From positions 248,001 through 312,000 of the forward strand of contig JAPDRO010000012.1 of NCBI GenBank assembly GCA_030247885.1: 64,000 nt of DNA, given 5' to 3'. Of this stretch, positions 37,243-49,700 are shown one piece after another (within the stretch, counting starts at the first letter, position 1; the number at the start of each line of letters is the position of its first letter). The notes under the pieces are model-generated. The model was not told the origin of the DNA and did not search any database. It saw only the letters and a program-made list of their open reading frames with translations. The stretch comes from Taxawa tesnikishii (nom. ined.) (Eukaryota; Ascomycota; Dothideomycetes; Dothideales). The translations under genes and the position numbers were made by a program.

Positions 37243-37342
37243 TTCCGAAACGGGGAATTGAACCCCGGCCTTACCGGATTTCTGATCGAGACAATGCTCG
37301 ACGCTTGAGAGCGGTAAATCCTAGCCACTAGACCATTTCGGA
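37243..37342 (-). tRNA. tRNA-Glu (CTC), with intron
   Basis: On the minus strand, acceptor TCCGAAA pairs perfectly with TTTCGGA (discriminator A at 37243). The D-arm region is GGTCTAGTGGCTAGGA, the anticodon stem TACCG/CGGTA holds loop C-T-CTC-A-C, and the T-arm is CGGGG-TTCAATT-CCCCG. A 28-nt intron (37305-37278) interrupts after position 37. The 5' half matches the eukaryotic Glu pattern (TCCGA...GGTCTAGTGGCTA). Mature length is 72 nt including the discriminator. It lies 0.6 kb from, and opposite in strand to, the tRNA-Arg gene. Confidence 0.93.
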
Positions 37343-37730
37343 CATGGAAAGACATGCACAACTAGATAATATATACCTAACATTGGTATGATAATGACAA
37401 ACGACTGGGAATCAACAATCGAAGGTACAACCAAGAATAAACGATGGCACTTGAGGCCGTTATATTACAGGGCTTTGGTCTGTTGTGTGTGTATACTCAG
37501 GTGAACATATTCCTTGCATGGGACAGAAAAGCACAACCGTAGGGTATTAGCCAAAGCAAGCCAACCAGAACGCCGCCAACACCATGCTATCCCATCCCAA
37601 CAACCAAATGAGCCTGTAAGCGACACAAAAGACATCGCAGCCATCAGCAATCATCAAAATCGGTTCCCTCATCGGATGCTCGGGAAATTCATGAAAACTG
37701 GGCAATGAGAGAGAGACGGAGATCGAACAC

Positions 37731-38848
37731 TCAAGCCTCTCCACCAGCAACAGCAGCCCGAATAAGCCATCCCTCCCACCACCTCCTGAGTCCAGCCACC
37801 GTCTCCCTCCCATCGTTGCGCCCATCAAGCCCGTCCGGATTCCCGACCATGGCGGCTAGGACCCAGTAAAGACCGACGACCCATGCGGCGAGGGCGACAC
37901 CCAAACTGAGCAAGGGACCAACAGCGTTGACGATCAGGAGCATGGGGAGCGAGTACTGCAGCGGACTGCTTGTGGCGGAGACGAACGGCGAACAGACGCA
38001 GCGGAGTTGGAGCGTCAAAGAAGGAGCCAGGAGCGAGAGGAGGTGCGTGGACGGTGACGGGCGTCGGCGGAAGCAGAGATGTAGTGGGGAGAGTAGTAGC
38101 GTCAGAAGGAGGGCGAAAAGTGTGTAGAAGCTAATAGCCATGGACAAAAGTGCGCAAGGTCCCGAGAGGAAGAGCTAATCGAAACGTTAGCATCGACCCT
38201 TTTTGATGTACGAGGCGTGAGAAGACTTACGAGCAGCTTCATAGCCTTGGACTCCAACTCCCGCTTTTCCTCCGCATCCATGCTCCATCGCTCGAACGGC
38301 GCGACTCTATCGCCCGCCACGGTGGGTTGGAAATGCTCTTTCTTCTCCCTGCCCGTACTCTTCTCGCTCATGATTTCAGCGCCCAAATCGACGGGCGCCA
38401 TGGAAGTCCTGCTGGTATCGTGTCGTAATTCGGCACCGCGCAAACATGCACCTTTTTCCAGATCGATCGACTCGCTGGCCGAACTCCCGCCCACTGATGA
38501 TACGGATGTGCCGTAGTGATATGGTTGTGAAGTCTGCTGTCGCAGGTTGTGTGAGGGATGGTAGTAGTATTGGTATTGGGCACGATCATCGTAATCCGGA
38601 TAGTTGTTCGGGCAGCGACGGACGATGGGAGGTGGTTGGGTTGGAAGACTATCGGAGTCGGTGTTGTTGGTGTTGCTGAAGGGATCGGAGGGGACAAAGG
38701 ATGGTTGTAGCTGTTGTGGTGGTGGCGGCCGTGGAGAGGAAGACGGCGAGGTCGGAATGGTGTTCCTGCTGGTGGTGGTGGGATTGCCTTGTGCCAAGCG
38801 ATTGTGAGTGGTCATGACGACGGTGGAGGATGGCGTGTAGGCCATCAA
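37731..38848 (-). CDS. Uncharacterised fungal membrane protein
   Basis: Two exons (intron 38230-38175, GTAAGT...ATTAG) give 353 residues with no frameshift. The N-terminal ~200 residues are hydrophilic and low-complexity (Pro-, Ser-, Asn- and Tyr-rich, e.g. SSSPRPPPPQQLQPSFVPSD), then a Lys/Glu helix (DAEEKRELESKAMKLL). The second exon holds three to four hydrophobic stretches (CALLSMAISFYTLFALLLTL; MLLIVNAVGPLLSLGVALAA; VVGLYWVLAAMVG) and a short polar tail with RRWWEGWLIRA. This suggests a cytosolic disordered N-terminus with C-terminal membrane anchoring. I do not recognise the family. The second of two adjacent ATGs is also usable. Confidence 0.7.
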
Positions 38849-40780
38849 ACAGGCGGACAGTCAACAGTCAACAGCCAACCAGGTAGGCAGGCAGGACCGT
38901 TCAGCAAAGACGTCGTCTCCGACGCTGTTACCAGGTGGTCTCCTCCTGCTTCCGCTTCTCGTTCTTCTTCGTAGCACAAGCCCGGCGATCAGCCAGTCTG
39001 GGGTATCATGTCCGATGTTTTCGATCGGAGCGGGCAGTGGTTGCAGGCGGAAGGGCAGGGCGGAGCGGTGGATGGCTACGCAGGCTCTATATGTAGGAGG
39101 TGGCAGCGTTCCAGAGTTCGTGACGCTCAGGGTGGTGAATTGGCATGGCTCTTGGGAGCGTTTCTCGTCTCTCGACTTTGGTTCTCGGCGCCCAGATGGG
39201 CAGCGCTGGCGGTGATGACTGGCCTCCCCATTGCGCGGGATGCGGAGGGCCAGCAGCACCTGAGAGGACACCAAGACGCTTGCGAAGGACGTACAGCCAA
39301 GCGTGTGAGGACATTCGCCAAGTCCTTGGCGGACGGTTAGATCCAATGGAGGCCGGCTCAACTGCGATGATACTGACAGGACCAAGTGTAGTTTACGTGA
39401 GGAAGTATCGACAGGCTTTGATGTGAACTGACTCGACCGCTACATCGGTGTCGTGGTGAGGCGTGCTGGAACCCATGTTCGTGCATTGCTGTTGCGCTGC
39501 GGTGCGGCGCCGGGCCTTGGATGGAGTCTCCAAGCTACTTGGAAAGTGTTAGTGCTGCTTGTAGGGTTGTGGGAGAGTGCTGGGGACGCAAGGACAAGCC
39601 GGAAGGCTTGCCGTTATTTGACAAGGCCGCGCAAATTGCCCTGCCCTCTAGCAAAAGTAGATTAGCGCATGCAGCAGAAGTGCCGGCGTAACTTCACCCA
39701 ACGACAACAACAACAACGACAACGACAACGACAAGGACAAGGACAGGGACAAGGACAAAGACGTGATGCGGAGATTACTCCACCGTCCACAAGACCCTTG
39801 ACGCTGACAAGAACTGAACAAGTTGCAGAATACAATGTCATGCCATGCAGGCCGTTGGTTTTTATCTTTTCTTTGCTTCGTCTTACACTGGCACGGCGCC
39901 ATGCGCATTGACGATTGCCCATCTGACTGAGGTGCTGCTGCTGCTGCTGTTTGCTTGCTCGCTCGCTCGTCCAACGCCAAGCGACAGAACCCCAACGCCA
40001 ACACCGAAAGCATTGCCATTGTTTCCGACTGGAGCCTTGCGATACAAAGGGACATTCTGGGCACAAGGCTCGCCCAGCTTTTGCGATTAACGTGTCATGG
40101 TCGGTGACGACGATGATCAAACGCGTCGTCAGCCGCGCAAACTCATACCTGTGCACTATAACGTCGAGTCACGGCATCAATAGAGCAGAGTAGACAAATT
40201 CCCCTCAAATATCGTAACGGTGATCTATAGAAGCTACCGGTAGAGTGGAATGGAGCAGCGAGATAACGTAACGGACCCAATCGCATTGTCACGGCACCGG
40301 AGATCGGTGTGTCGCTCGACCACCCGTAACAGCCCGCCAAGGCCAAGACCCGGAGTTGAACTTTCAGTGGCACGAGAGCGCATGGCCAAAACCGTAATAC
40401 GGGCCGTTCGAAGCCAAAGGGGCCAACCGCAGCTTTTTACACGATGCAAATCGGATTCAAAAGAGCAGGCCAAGTGGAGTGGGACTTCCGAAGCAGCGAC
40501 CTGCACTTCGCTCTTGGTCGTCGCACCATACTGTCCATGCCGCTGTGAAAACGCGAAAGGAAGAAGCAAAGACGTCTTGGTCTTCGCACCGCTGGGTGAT
40601 AACACAGACGAAAGAAAGAGAAAAACGCCCAGCAAGCCGTAATCTAGGTATCGTGCAATGGTTGCGCCGTTCTGATGCCGCAAAGCCGCAAAACTCCTCT
40701 TCCCATCAGCAAAGCCGGACGCCGTATAAAATGCTGCATGATCGCTCTCTTCATCAAATTGGCGCATGGTCGAGACGTGC
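38849..40780. other. Long intergenic region (1.9 kb) with microsatellites
   Basis: Lies between the membrane-protein promoter and the 3' end of TOM1. Several short frames exist on both strands, but the ones near 39650-40150 are produced by simple repeats (Ser/Leu runs). No domain, tRNA or spliced gene was recognised. A small 3' flank of TOM1 precedes 40781. Confidence 0.5.
39701..39760. repeat. Imperfect CAACGA/GACAAG hexanucleotide microsatellite
   Basis: Runs of caacaa, cgacaa and ggacaa units give a 60-bp purine-rich tract. A (CTG)5 tract followed by CTTGCTCGCTCGCTCG lies nearby at about 39930-39970. No coding role is supported. Confidence 0.75.
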
Positions 40781-43700
40781 TCAAGCAAAGCCGAAGTATT
40801 CGCTTCCCGCAGTCATGGCCGTGTACACCTGCTGACGGAGAACCTCATAGCTGTCATATTCTGGAAGATCAAGTTCTGAGCAACTTTGTCAGTATACAGT
40901 AGCAACTATGTGTGGAATGGACAGAGACTTACGGTTGAAGCATGTGTGACTGCTCGGTAGACGATCCTTGCTGCCGTAATCCCGGTGGATGTTGAACTTG
41001 GAGAAGCCGTTCATGCCCTCCAACTCCTTGAACCCGTTGAGCGGGACCTTGCTCGTGCCTGTCACGAACTGGAGCAGCTTGGCCTTCTCTTCCTGGTCGA
41101 AGCTGCGGACCGCGCGCCAGAACCACTGGATCTGTGGAGACGTGGCTTGGTAGTTGTGATACTCCGTATTATTCTTCCAATCGTCGACGTCGATGTCCGG
41201 CAGACCAGAAATGAGGAGCTCAAGCTCTTGCTCGTTGAATATGGAGATGAGCTCCGCGGGAATGATATCGTTGAATCCTGTGGGTTCTTGTCAGCGGTGA
41301 TCGTCAATGCCAAGGAGAATCATTAGAACTCGCCTTGGAGGAAATTGTCCAGCTGCTGTTCGACAGACTTGGTTAGACGCTGCTCGACCACCAAGCGAAC
41401 ATACTCCTGCTTGTTTTCTTCGGTGACGGGAACGTTGCGGCCGTTGGGAATGAGATCGACCACTTCAATGACGCCGAACTTGTCAATTTCTAACGAGAAG
41501 GTCTCGAACGTAACGTCCGTGATGTCGTTCTCAAGAATCCAGCAGAGTGACTTGTAGTAGTCGAGATCCAGAGTTTCCATATCCTTGAGTGACACTTGCT
41601 TGCCAAGGACACGCTTGTAGACAGCTCTGCTGAAGTGACAGTCCAGAACGCGACCCTCGTAGAGAGCCTTCCCAATGATCCTTCCAATGAACTTGAAGAA
41701 TGTCAGATGCTCCGGGTTGATTTCGCTGAGCGGGTTCGGGTGGAAAGTAGTCCTGTCCGATGCCACCGGGTTGAACAGGGCGTAGTTTGGGTCGAACATC
41801 TGCCTGGACAGCGCGCCGAACCATTCGCGAGTAACACCACCGGCATCCACACCCTCCTCGCCCTGAAAGCGGATGTTCAACTTGCCATACTTGATCTCAT
41901 TGGCGCTCTTGTAGTACAGCGATCTGAAGGAGTCGAGGAAAATCTGATCGCGACGAATGTTGAGTTGCAAGTTGCCGTGGGTGTTGACACGGTCAGCGGC
42001 CGACCGGTCGTGGATCTTCCGGGTGAAGTAGTTACGCTTGTTGTCAAAGTCGAGAACCTTGGAGTTCTTGACAAGCACGGAGAAGGTACCACTCATTAGC
42101 TTAGGGTTGTGGCGGACCAAATCGTTGAGAATCTTTCGGTGCTCATCGGTAAAGGTGAAGAAGAGGTTTTCAATGCGTGACTCTGGTGCGGGGCTGCTCA
42201 TCAAAGTTCCTGAGACGCTGCCATGTGCGGCGCGTCCTTGAGTGTGGTTGTCTTGCACACGACCATGAATGCTTCGATGACCGGTTGCAGGATGGTAGCC
42301 ACGTTGTTCATAGTGGCGCGCTCACGAACAGCGGTCAAGCACTCACTGAGTGCGGACCACAGCTTGATGAAGATGGAGCTCTGGTAAAGAGTCGAGAGGA
42401 TGTCTTCCTTCACCTCCTGCGGCATGGTTTCGGCGTCGGGAGCTGGCCTGTCCTGCAATTGCGCACGCTTGGGGTCAAAGATATAGTCGAGAGCGACCAG
42501 AACCCTGAGCAGCTTGTTCTGATGAGAGCTTCCGGGGAGAAGTTGGCCAAAGTCAGGCCTTGCACGTCCGTGCTAGACTGAGCACTTCTGACTTGGGACG
42601 TCAGGCGTGGTAGATCATTGAGTATCATTTCTCCAAGTTCCTGTGCACGACGGGCCAGCTCTTTGCCGAAGATAGCTCTGGCGCCCGGGATAGCAGACAG
42701 GTTGTTGATAATGTCGATGACATTAGACAACGTCTTGCTGCTGCAGTCGCGGGCGGTGATAATGTTGACAACCAGGCCAAGATTCTCCTCTGGCACTTCT
42801 GGAGGAGTGAGGTCGCGGTGCTTCTTCTTTTCCTCGGCGCTGGCTTCTTGAGGCTTGTCCGAGTTTGACGGTTCAGCTTGCGCTGCGGATTCGGCGTTAG
42901 CTGACGTGCCTTCAGTCATCGACACATCCGCAGATGGAGCAGCAGCAGCATTGGCGGTAGGCTGGGCTGCATCTGCCTTCTCCTTCGCCTTTTCAGCTTC
43001 CTTGGCGCGTCTTTGGAGAATCTTGAGAGGTTCAGTAACTCTGATGAGCAATGCAGCAAGATGTTCCATGACCTGGGTGTTTTCGATGATGGTTTTGCGA
43101 TCCAGCAGAGTCAGCAGGGCATTCAGCGGGAACCTCGATGCCCTAGACTCCTTGCCCTTTCCTTTCTTGGAGGCCTTGGTTCGCTGGCTGGTGATGGTGT
43201 CATGCTCGGAAAGGAAGAATGAAGCGACACGAGGGTTGTCATGCGCCAAAGTGGTCAATGTTGACAAGCACTGAGCTACGATCATAAGCGGAGACATCTC
43301 AGTGTTTGGTGGCGCCACCTGGCCAGCAAGCGATCGCTTTAAAGGAGTCTTTGGTGGACCAGACATCTGCTTGGCCCGAAGGGTGAGCTGAGCAAAGCTC
43401 CTTTCCAGTGCACTCGAGTCTGCCGTCCCATCTTGAAGGATCGACAATAGAATGCTGATAACTTCAGCGCGGTTTTGAGTGTTCTTGCAGAGGTCAGAAA
43501 GGATGCCATGCATGGTAGTACGGGCGCTGCCTTGCATGGAGACGAACATCAGGCGCAGAAGTGTCGCAACACCTGCTTTGTCCAGCATCTGTACGACTGG
43601 GCGACGGGGACGGTTCTGCTCCTGTTCGGCAGCCTGATCGCCGCGTTGCTGTTCGCCGCCTTCTCCGCGTACCATTCGTTCGAAGCGGTTCATGCTTTGT

Positions 43701-46700
43701 GTGAGGCGGCGTTCACGGCCATAACCACGAGCTTCGGCTTGTAGCTCCGGTGGCAGGGCGGCGATTGTGGCGTCATCGGCATCCATCAAGACACTCTGTC
43801 GGAGACCAGGATCAAGCATGGCAAGGAAGTCGGCATTGCCCAATTCTTCGGGCTGGGCTGGTGCCGCCGCTCCACCGCCGCTGGCTTGAGCACGACGACG
43901 GGCCTCGTCACGCTCTCTGCGGCGTCTATCCTGGGCTTCGGAGCGGAGGAGTTCTTGCTGCATGTCTGGCGGTAGTGCCTCGAGGAACTCACGACTGATC
44001 TCGCTTGGTTGGCCTTCTCCTGCTTGAACAGCCGCTGATCGTTGTTCAGCAAATTGCTGCATGATGACTTCCTCACGGAAATCTTCAGGCAAGGCCTCGA
44101 GATATTCTGCATCGATACCAAGGTTGGTGATGTCCAATTCCCGACCACGGATGGTAGTCGTGACGCGAGGAGCTGAAACCGCTGATTCAGCTGCAGTCTC
44201 GGTCGCTGGTTGGCTCTCCTCAACACCTTCCATGGGCTGCTCGGTTGCTCCACGCTCAGCTTCTTCACGGGCGCGTGCAGCGGCTTCTTCGGCTTCTCTG
44301 GCCTCGCGCTCCTCTCTCTCTTCTTCTCCTTGGCCTCGCGCTCTGCCTTCTCCGCTTCGGCCTTCTTGCGTTCTTCTTCCCTGGCCTCCTCCTCAGCAAT
44401 CCTGCGCTCCTCCTCAGCCTTCTCGCGAAGACGCTTGGCTTCAAGGGCAGGAGGTACGAGGAGCTTCAGAATCGAGGTGATGACATTCTGGGCCTTCTCT
44501 GGTGCGCGTGCGCTGAACAAAATCCTAGCCTCATCCTGCCAACGGGCAACAGTGAGCATCGGCGTGAAAGACACGGCCTGAGCAGGGTCGGTCGAGCTGC
44601 GTGGTTGGGCAGAGGAGTCGTGGAAGTGAGGCGGCATTCTGCGAGAAAGAGCCCCTCCATAAATTCGTAAACAGTGTTTCTGTTGGGGAACGTGAAGGGG
44701 CCAAGGTTTGCCATTGGAGGCGGACCACCGACTTGAATGATTTGAGGCAGTCCACCAAGGAACTCGGGTGGCGGTCCTCCCACAACGTTGATGCGCGTGC
44801 CACCAGGGCCAACCAACTCGACGACGTCCGCACCCGCACCAGCTGGCCGGCCGGCGAGTCGTGCCAGCAGACCACCAGGTCCGCCGCCTCTAGTGCCGAG
44901 GAGCAACTCGTCCATGGTAGAGAGCTGCCTCATTCCACCTTGTCTCAAGAACGATCCCGCGCTTGTGCGAGCACGTTGTAACAACGGGTTAGTTCCATCG
45001 TCGTTTCCTCTTGGCGTGCCACCACCACGATGCGAGCGGTAATTGGGGTATCCGATGCGATCGTCAAGTGACATACCCCATGGATCGCCTCTGTGATGAT
45101 GGTGATGGTGGCTGCGGAGCAAGCCTGGACCGGGTTCGTCGAACTGCCAAACACCCATTTGCTCTTCATCATCTTCCATCTCGGGCTCGTAGATAATGTC
45201 TTCGCCGTCGTAATCTTCCTCTTCCTCTTCGTCCTCATCATCAGGAGGCATTTCATCGTCGAAATAGTCGTCGTTACCCATACCCGCATCAATCTGGACG
45301 TCGCCTCTGGCAAGCACGTCCATAATCTCCGAGTGGTCATCTTCCAAGACACGAGCAAGGTTGTCCAGTGTGCCCATATGGAACGGCGGGCGTGGTGGCG
45401 CGTGGGCGCCGTCAGCATCATGCTCATCATAATCGCCGGCGCCTTCGTCCTCCCAATCCTCCTCTTCCTCGCCGCCTTCTCCAAGACTGGCGTTCTCGTC
45501 GTCGCCAGTGATCTCTTCAAGGATTTCGATATCATCACCCTCGTCCTCATCCTCGTCATCCATATCTTCGTCGTCATCCTCGTCTTCGTCACCTTCGTCA
45601 TCGTCCTCGTCGTCTTGATCATCGTCATCATCATCATCCACGACGATTTCGAGGTCCATATCGACATCTCCAGGCCGACCCTCAATCTCACCCATGTCCT
45701 CCATACCTTCAATCTCCTCATCCTCGTCACTGACGGCTTCATCGTGGTCCGGCTCATCATCTTCGTAGTCCATTTCCTCATCATACTCGTCGCCGTACAT
45801 GTCTTCATCATCTTCATCCTCAGAACCAGACTCGTCATCGTCGCGACCGGATTCAAATTGGCCCAAGGTCGAATTGCGGAAGAGATCCGGTGTTTCCTCG
45901 CGCTCCTGGTCGTCGTCAGAGACTGAGGTTGCAGAAGAAATCTCGTCCTCTTCGCTAGTGCCGGGCGCGTTAGGGAGGTCGGAAGTGGTGCTGAGAGTGA
46001 TGGCAGTGTCGGTAAGCCATTTCAGAGGGCGAAGGATGTACTTAACAGCGCGTTTGGCATTCGGAAAATTCAAGTCGATCTCCGCAATCGATGCTGTCAA
46101 GGTTGTGATGAAGTTCTTCTCGTACATCAGCTTGCCCAGCTGCTTCTGGGAGGCGACGAGCATGTCCATACTGGCGTTGTTGTTGTTGGCAGAATTCGGC
46201 TTGCCGGTCAACATGCGGTTGAACAGATCACTGAGACCAAGCAAGCGAGCATACTTCGAATCAAGGGCCTCGGAGGAATTGAGGGCGTCCTTGTAAGCCC
46301 TCAGGGCATGTTCGAGGACAAACTTGCGCACGTAAACAAGCTCAGACTCCTCCTCGTCAGTCGGCAGCATGCGCTCGCTGGTCTTCGAGCACAATGCAAC
46401 GACCACAGAGATGGCCCAATTGGACGTTGCCATGCGCTTCCGATGAGGAAGGTCATCTGCATGGTTCAGAGTTCCAACCGGAATCAGGTTGTTCAGCAGA
46501 TAATTGAGGATCCCAGAACGAGGCTTTGACGGCGTCGATGCCTGGTAATCTGCCTTCCGCGAGAAGTTGATGAACTCAATCTTGGTACGGTTGTAATTGG
46601 CCAGAAGCTCAACAAGGCATTGCAGGATAAAGCAGCGGTAGACGTATGTTGGATGCTGATCTGCCTTGAAGACCGGCTTCTCGTTAATCTTGTTCGCTTG

Positions 46701-49700
46701 TGAAGGCTGCGAAACACTCGCCGGCGCATCAAGTCCAGATGTCGGCGTGGAGTCGCTCATGTCCATATCACCAGAGACAGAAGAGGTAACCTCCTTTGCA
46801 GGTGCTGGTTGGGGTGTTTTGTCCTCAACATCCTTGTAGGAGGACAATTCCCGGAGGAGAAACTGAATTACTCCGTCTGGATTCTCGATCGCCGGCGGCT
46901 TTATATCCGACGTCTTGGTCCTCTCCAGAGGCGCACGAGACTCGCCGCTCGTCTGCTGCTCGCTTTCTGCCTTGTCCTTGGCTCCGCCCTCGTCCTTGTC
47001 TTCGTCCTTCGGCTCGGTCTTCTTTAGAGAGACTGGTTGAGGACGCTGACCGGAGTCGTATCTCGTGAGCTGGACCATCTCGTTGGTAACCTCGACGAAG
47101 ATTTCCGGATTGCGCAGGACAAGATGATAGTTGTTACGAGTATAGGATGTGGTATCCAGTGGTCGAGCCGGTCGAGTATTCGCAAAAGCTAACTTGATCT
47201 CTGAGCGCATGACCTGACGAATAGTCTCTTCGTCTTCGATGATGTGCCGAAGCACGATCATGAAAGCGCTCTGCAGCTTCTCATTATTGGCACCAGAAAG
47301 TTGCCTGATCATGACAAAGAGCTTCTGGATGTTCAACCTCTCACCCAAGCGCCTAGCGAGTTGTCTGTGGCGGGTAAGGATTACCAGAGTCCTTGTGGCG
47401 GACAAGGCGAGACTCTTGTTCTTGCCAATCTTAGTCAGGATGTCCAGAAGCGCCTCGAAGAGCGTAACTTTCTCTTCGTATGGGACAATCGGAGGCTTGA
47501 GCGAAGCAGTTTTCTGCTCCTGGAATGGGTTGTCCGCTGGTGGTGGGGTCCAGTCAATCCTTTGAGGCTGCTCATCCTCGGCAAGAATCCGCTCGACGAT
47601 CAAGAGGATATTGCTGATCCACGGGGATGGGTTCTCCGTATCCTGGTCCGGAGAGATCCTGATGAAACCAGCAAAGTACTCGAAGTTGTCCTTCAAATGC
47701 TCAAGCGTTGCATCGAAGAAACCGGCGTCCTGGAGGACCAGAGCAAGCAAATGTGCAAAGGATGCAACTTTCTTGGGCTCCTCGGGGACGCCTTGCTCTG
47801 GCCTCAGAGACATCAGCGACATGATCAGCGTTTCGCCAATACTTTCCTTCAGGCCTCGACTGTCAGGCACTCTCGCAACGTCAGCAGCGATGAGGTCCGC
47901 AAGCTCGAAAGAGGTTTCGGTATGCTGGTTGATGACTTCTAAGCACCGATCAATCAAACCATCACGCAAGGCGGTCCGCATGTCATCCAGATCGTCGACA
48001 GTAACGAAAGGAACGTTGGACTCCTCTGCGGGCGGGTCGGTGCTTGGGGCATTTGGCACGGTGCTGCGACGTCCACCTAACGCCACGGGACCGCCAAGCG
48101 CAGCGCTGATGATGGGAGGCAACTGGTCGTTTAGAAGGTCGGCCGGGATCCGTCTTCTGGTATCTTCGTCGTCACTATCAGACGGCTCTGGTTCACCAGC
48201 AGCAGAACGAGCAGACGATGCTCCAGCATCTTGCATCTCGACTGACGGCACCCTCGTAAGTTCGGAAACAGAAGGCTCGTCGAGTTCGTCCTCTGGTGGG
48301 GGCAATCTGGGCACGTTGACGCCAGACTTGGTTCGTAGAGCGCAGTATTCTTTGGCAGACGCACTGTCGTTGCAGCGGAACAAGCCTTCCAACGCCAGCT
48401 TCTCGTCAACATCGCCGTTCTTGATTCTATGGATGTCGTCCTTGTTGCTCAGCTTCCACTTTCTGTTCTCCTTCGAGACAATGCGCTTGGCATTCTGACT
48501 GCGCTTGACCGCGCCGTGGCTCTCACCATCAACTTCCAGTATCACTCGGAGCGAGTCGATGACAGCCTTGATGCTACCCGTGGACAATTTGTCAACGACG
48601 CTACTGTCCCACACGCGTTGGACAGCCGGAAGGACAGCATGCCTTACTTCCACAACCAACTGAGACCCGACAAAGTAATCGGCCTTGGTGATGTCTTGTT
48701 GACGACATGAGTTGATCTGGTGCGATTCCGTAATAGCCTTTGATTGAACGATCTTAGCAAAGAAGTCCAGAATTTGGTGCGTTCCTGTTACAGCCAAGTG
48801 GGCCTCAGGCTTATCCTCAGGAGCGGGCGCGGACGCAGCAGGCGGCGCAGGTAGCAGCTCGCAGTACTTCTGAAGACACCGGTCTAGCTGCTCGAAGCCT
48901 TTCCGCTGTAAGAACTTCTGGAGGACAAGAACAAGGACCTCACGTCCGCGGTGGCTTTCAGTGTCCTGAAGAATCTGGACAGTAGAGTCGACGGCAGCGC
49001 GTTCAAACCGAACTGTAGCCAAGTTGTCCTTGATGAATGCCGGCTTCTGGGCCTCCAATTGCGCGACTGCCGCCTGGGCAATCTCATCGGCAACTGTAGC
49101 AGCGTTCTGTCTCTGATACGCGTCCAGAAAAGTGCCGCGGCTCTTGGGGAGTATCAACTTGCCGAGAGCTTGGAAGAACTCAGTGATACCGGTCGGAAGC
49201 TGGACGAACAAGAATCGTAGGGTCTCCGTGTTACGGTAAGCCGGCCACTTGGAATCGTCCTTGGCAGGCGGCTGGAAGGTCTCCGAAGACTGATCGGGAG
49301 CATTCTGGGAGTCCGATCCTAGAGCACCAGAGTTGGGTGCCTGAGATCGTGCCTCATTTGGGGTGCGAGGCGTAGTCATGCGGCTAGCGGACATCAAACC
49401 CATAGTAACGTCTGTCGCATAGCTGCCGTATCGTGTGTCTCTCAGCTGAGTGCTATCAATCCACTTCTTGGGAATCCGTTCCATCAGTGAGATTTCTTCC
49501 CAGAGGCACTTGGTATGCAGCTGAGTCAGTAGACGTACGAGCTCTACGTAGATGTCAGTCAGGTTGATCTGACTGAAGTACAGAGGACTGCCGCTACGAG
49601 AGTAGTGCGACTGCCTGACCAAGTTGTCTCCAAGAAGGCTAGTAAGAGTGTGAACGTTCACCATAGTTTTTACGGCGAGGGTACCAAATTGCTGATCATC

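Noticed and set aside
45093-45926. 277-codon plus-strand frame and 303-codon minus-strand frame (44945-45856) over the TOM1 acidic tract
   Set aside because: Both are shadow translations of GAT/GAG-rich codons (Val/Ile/Leu runs and Met/Thr/Arg runs). The true frame gives the expected acidic region between conserved TOM1 segments.
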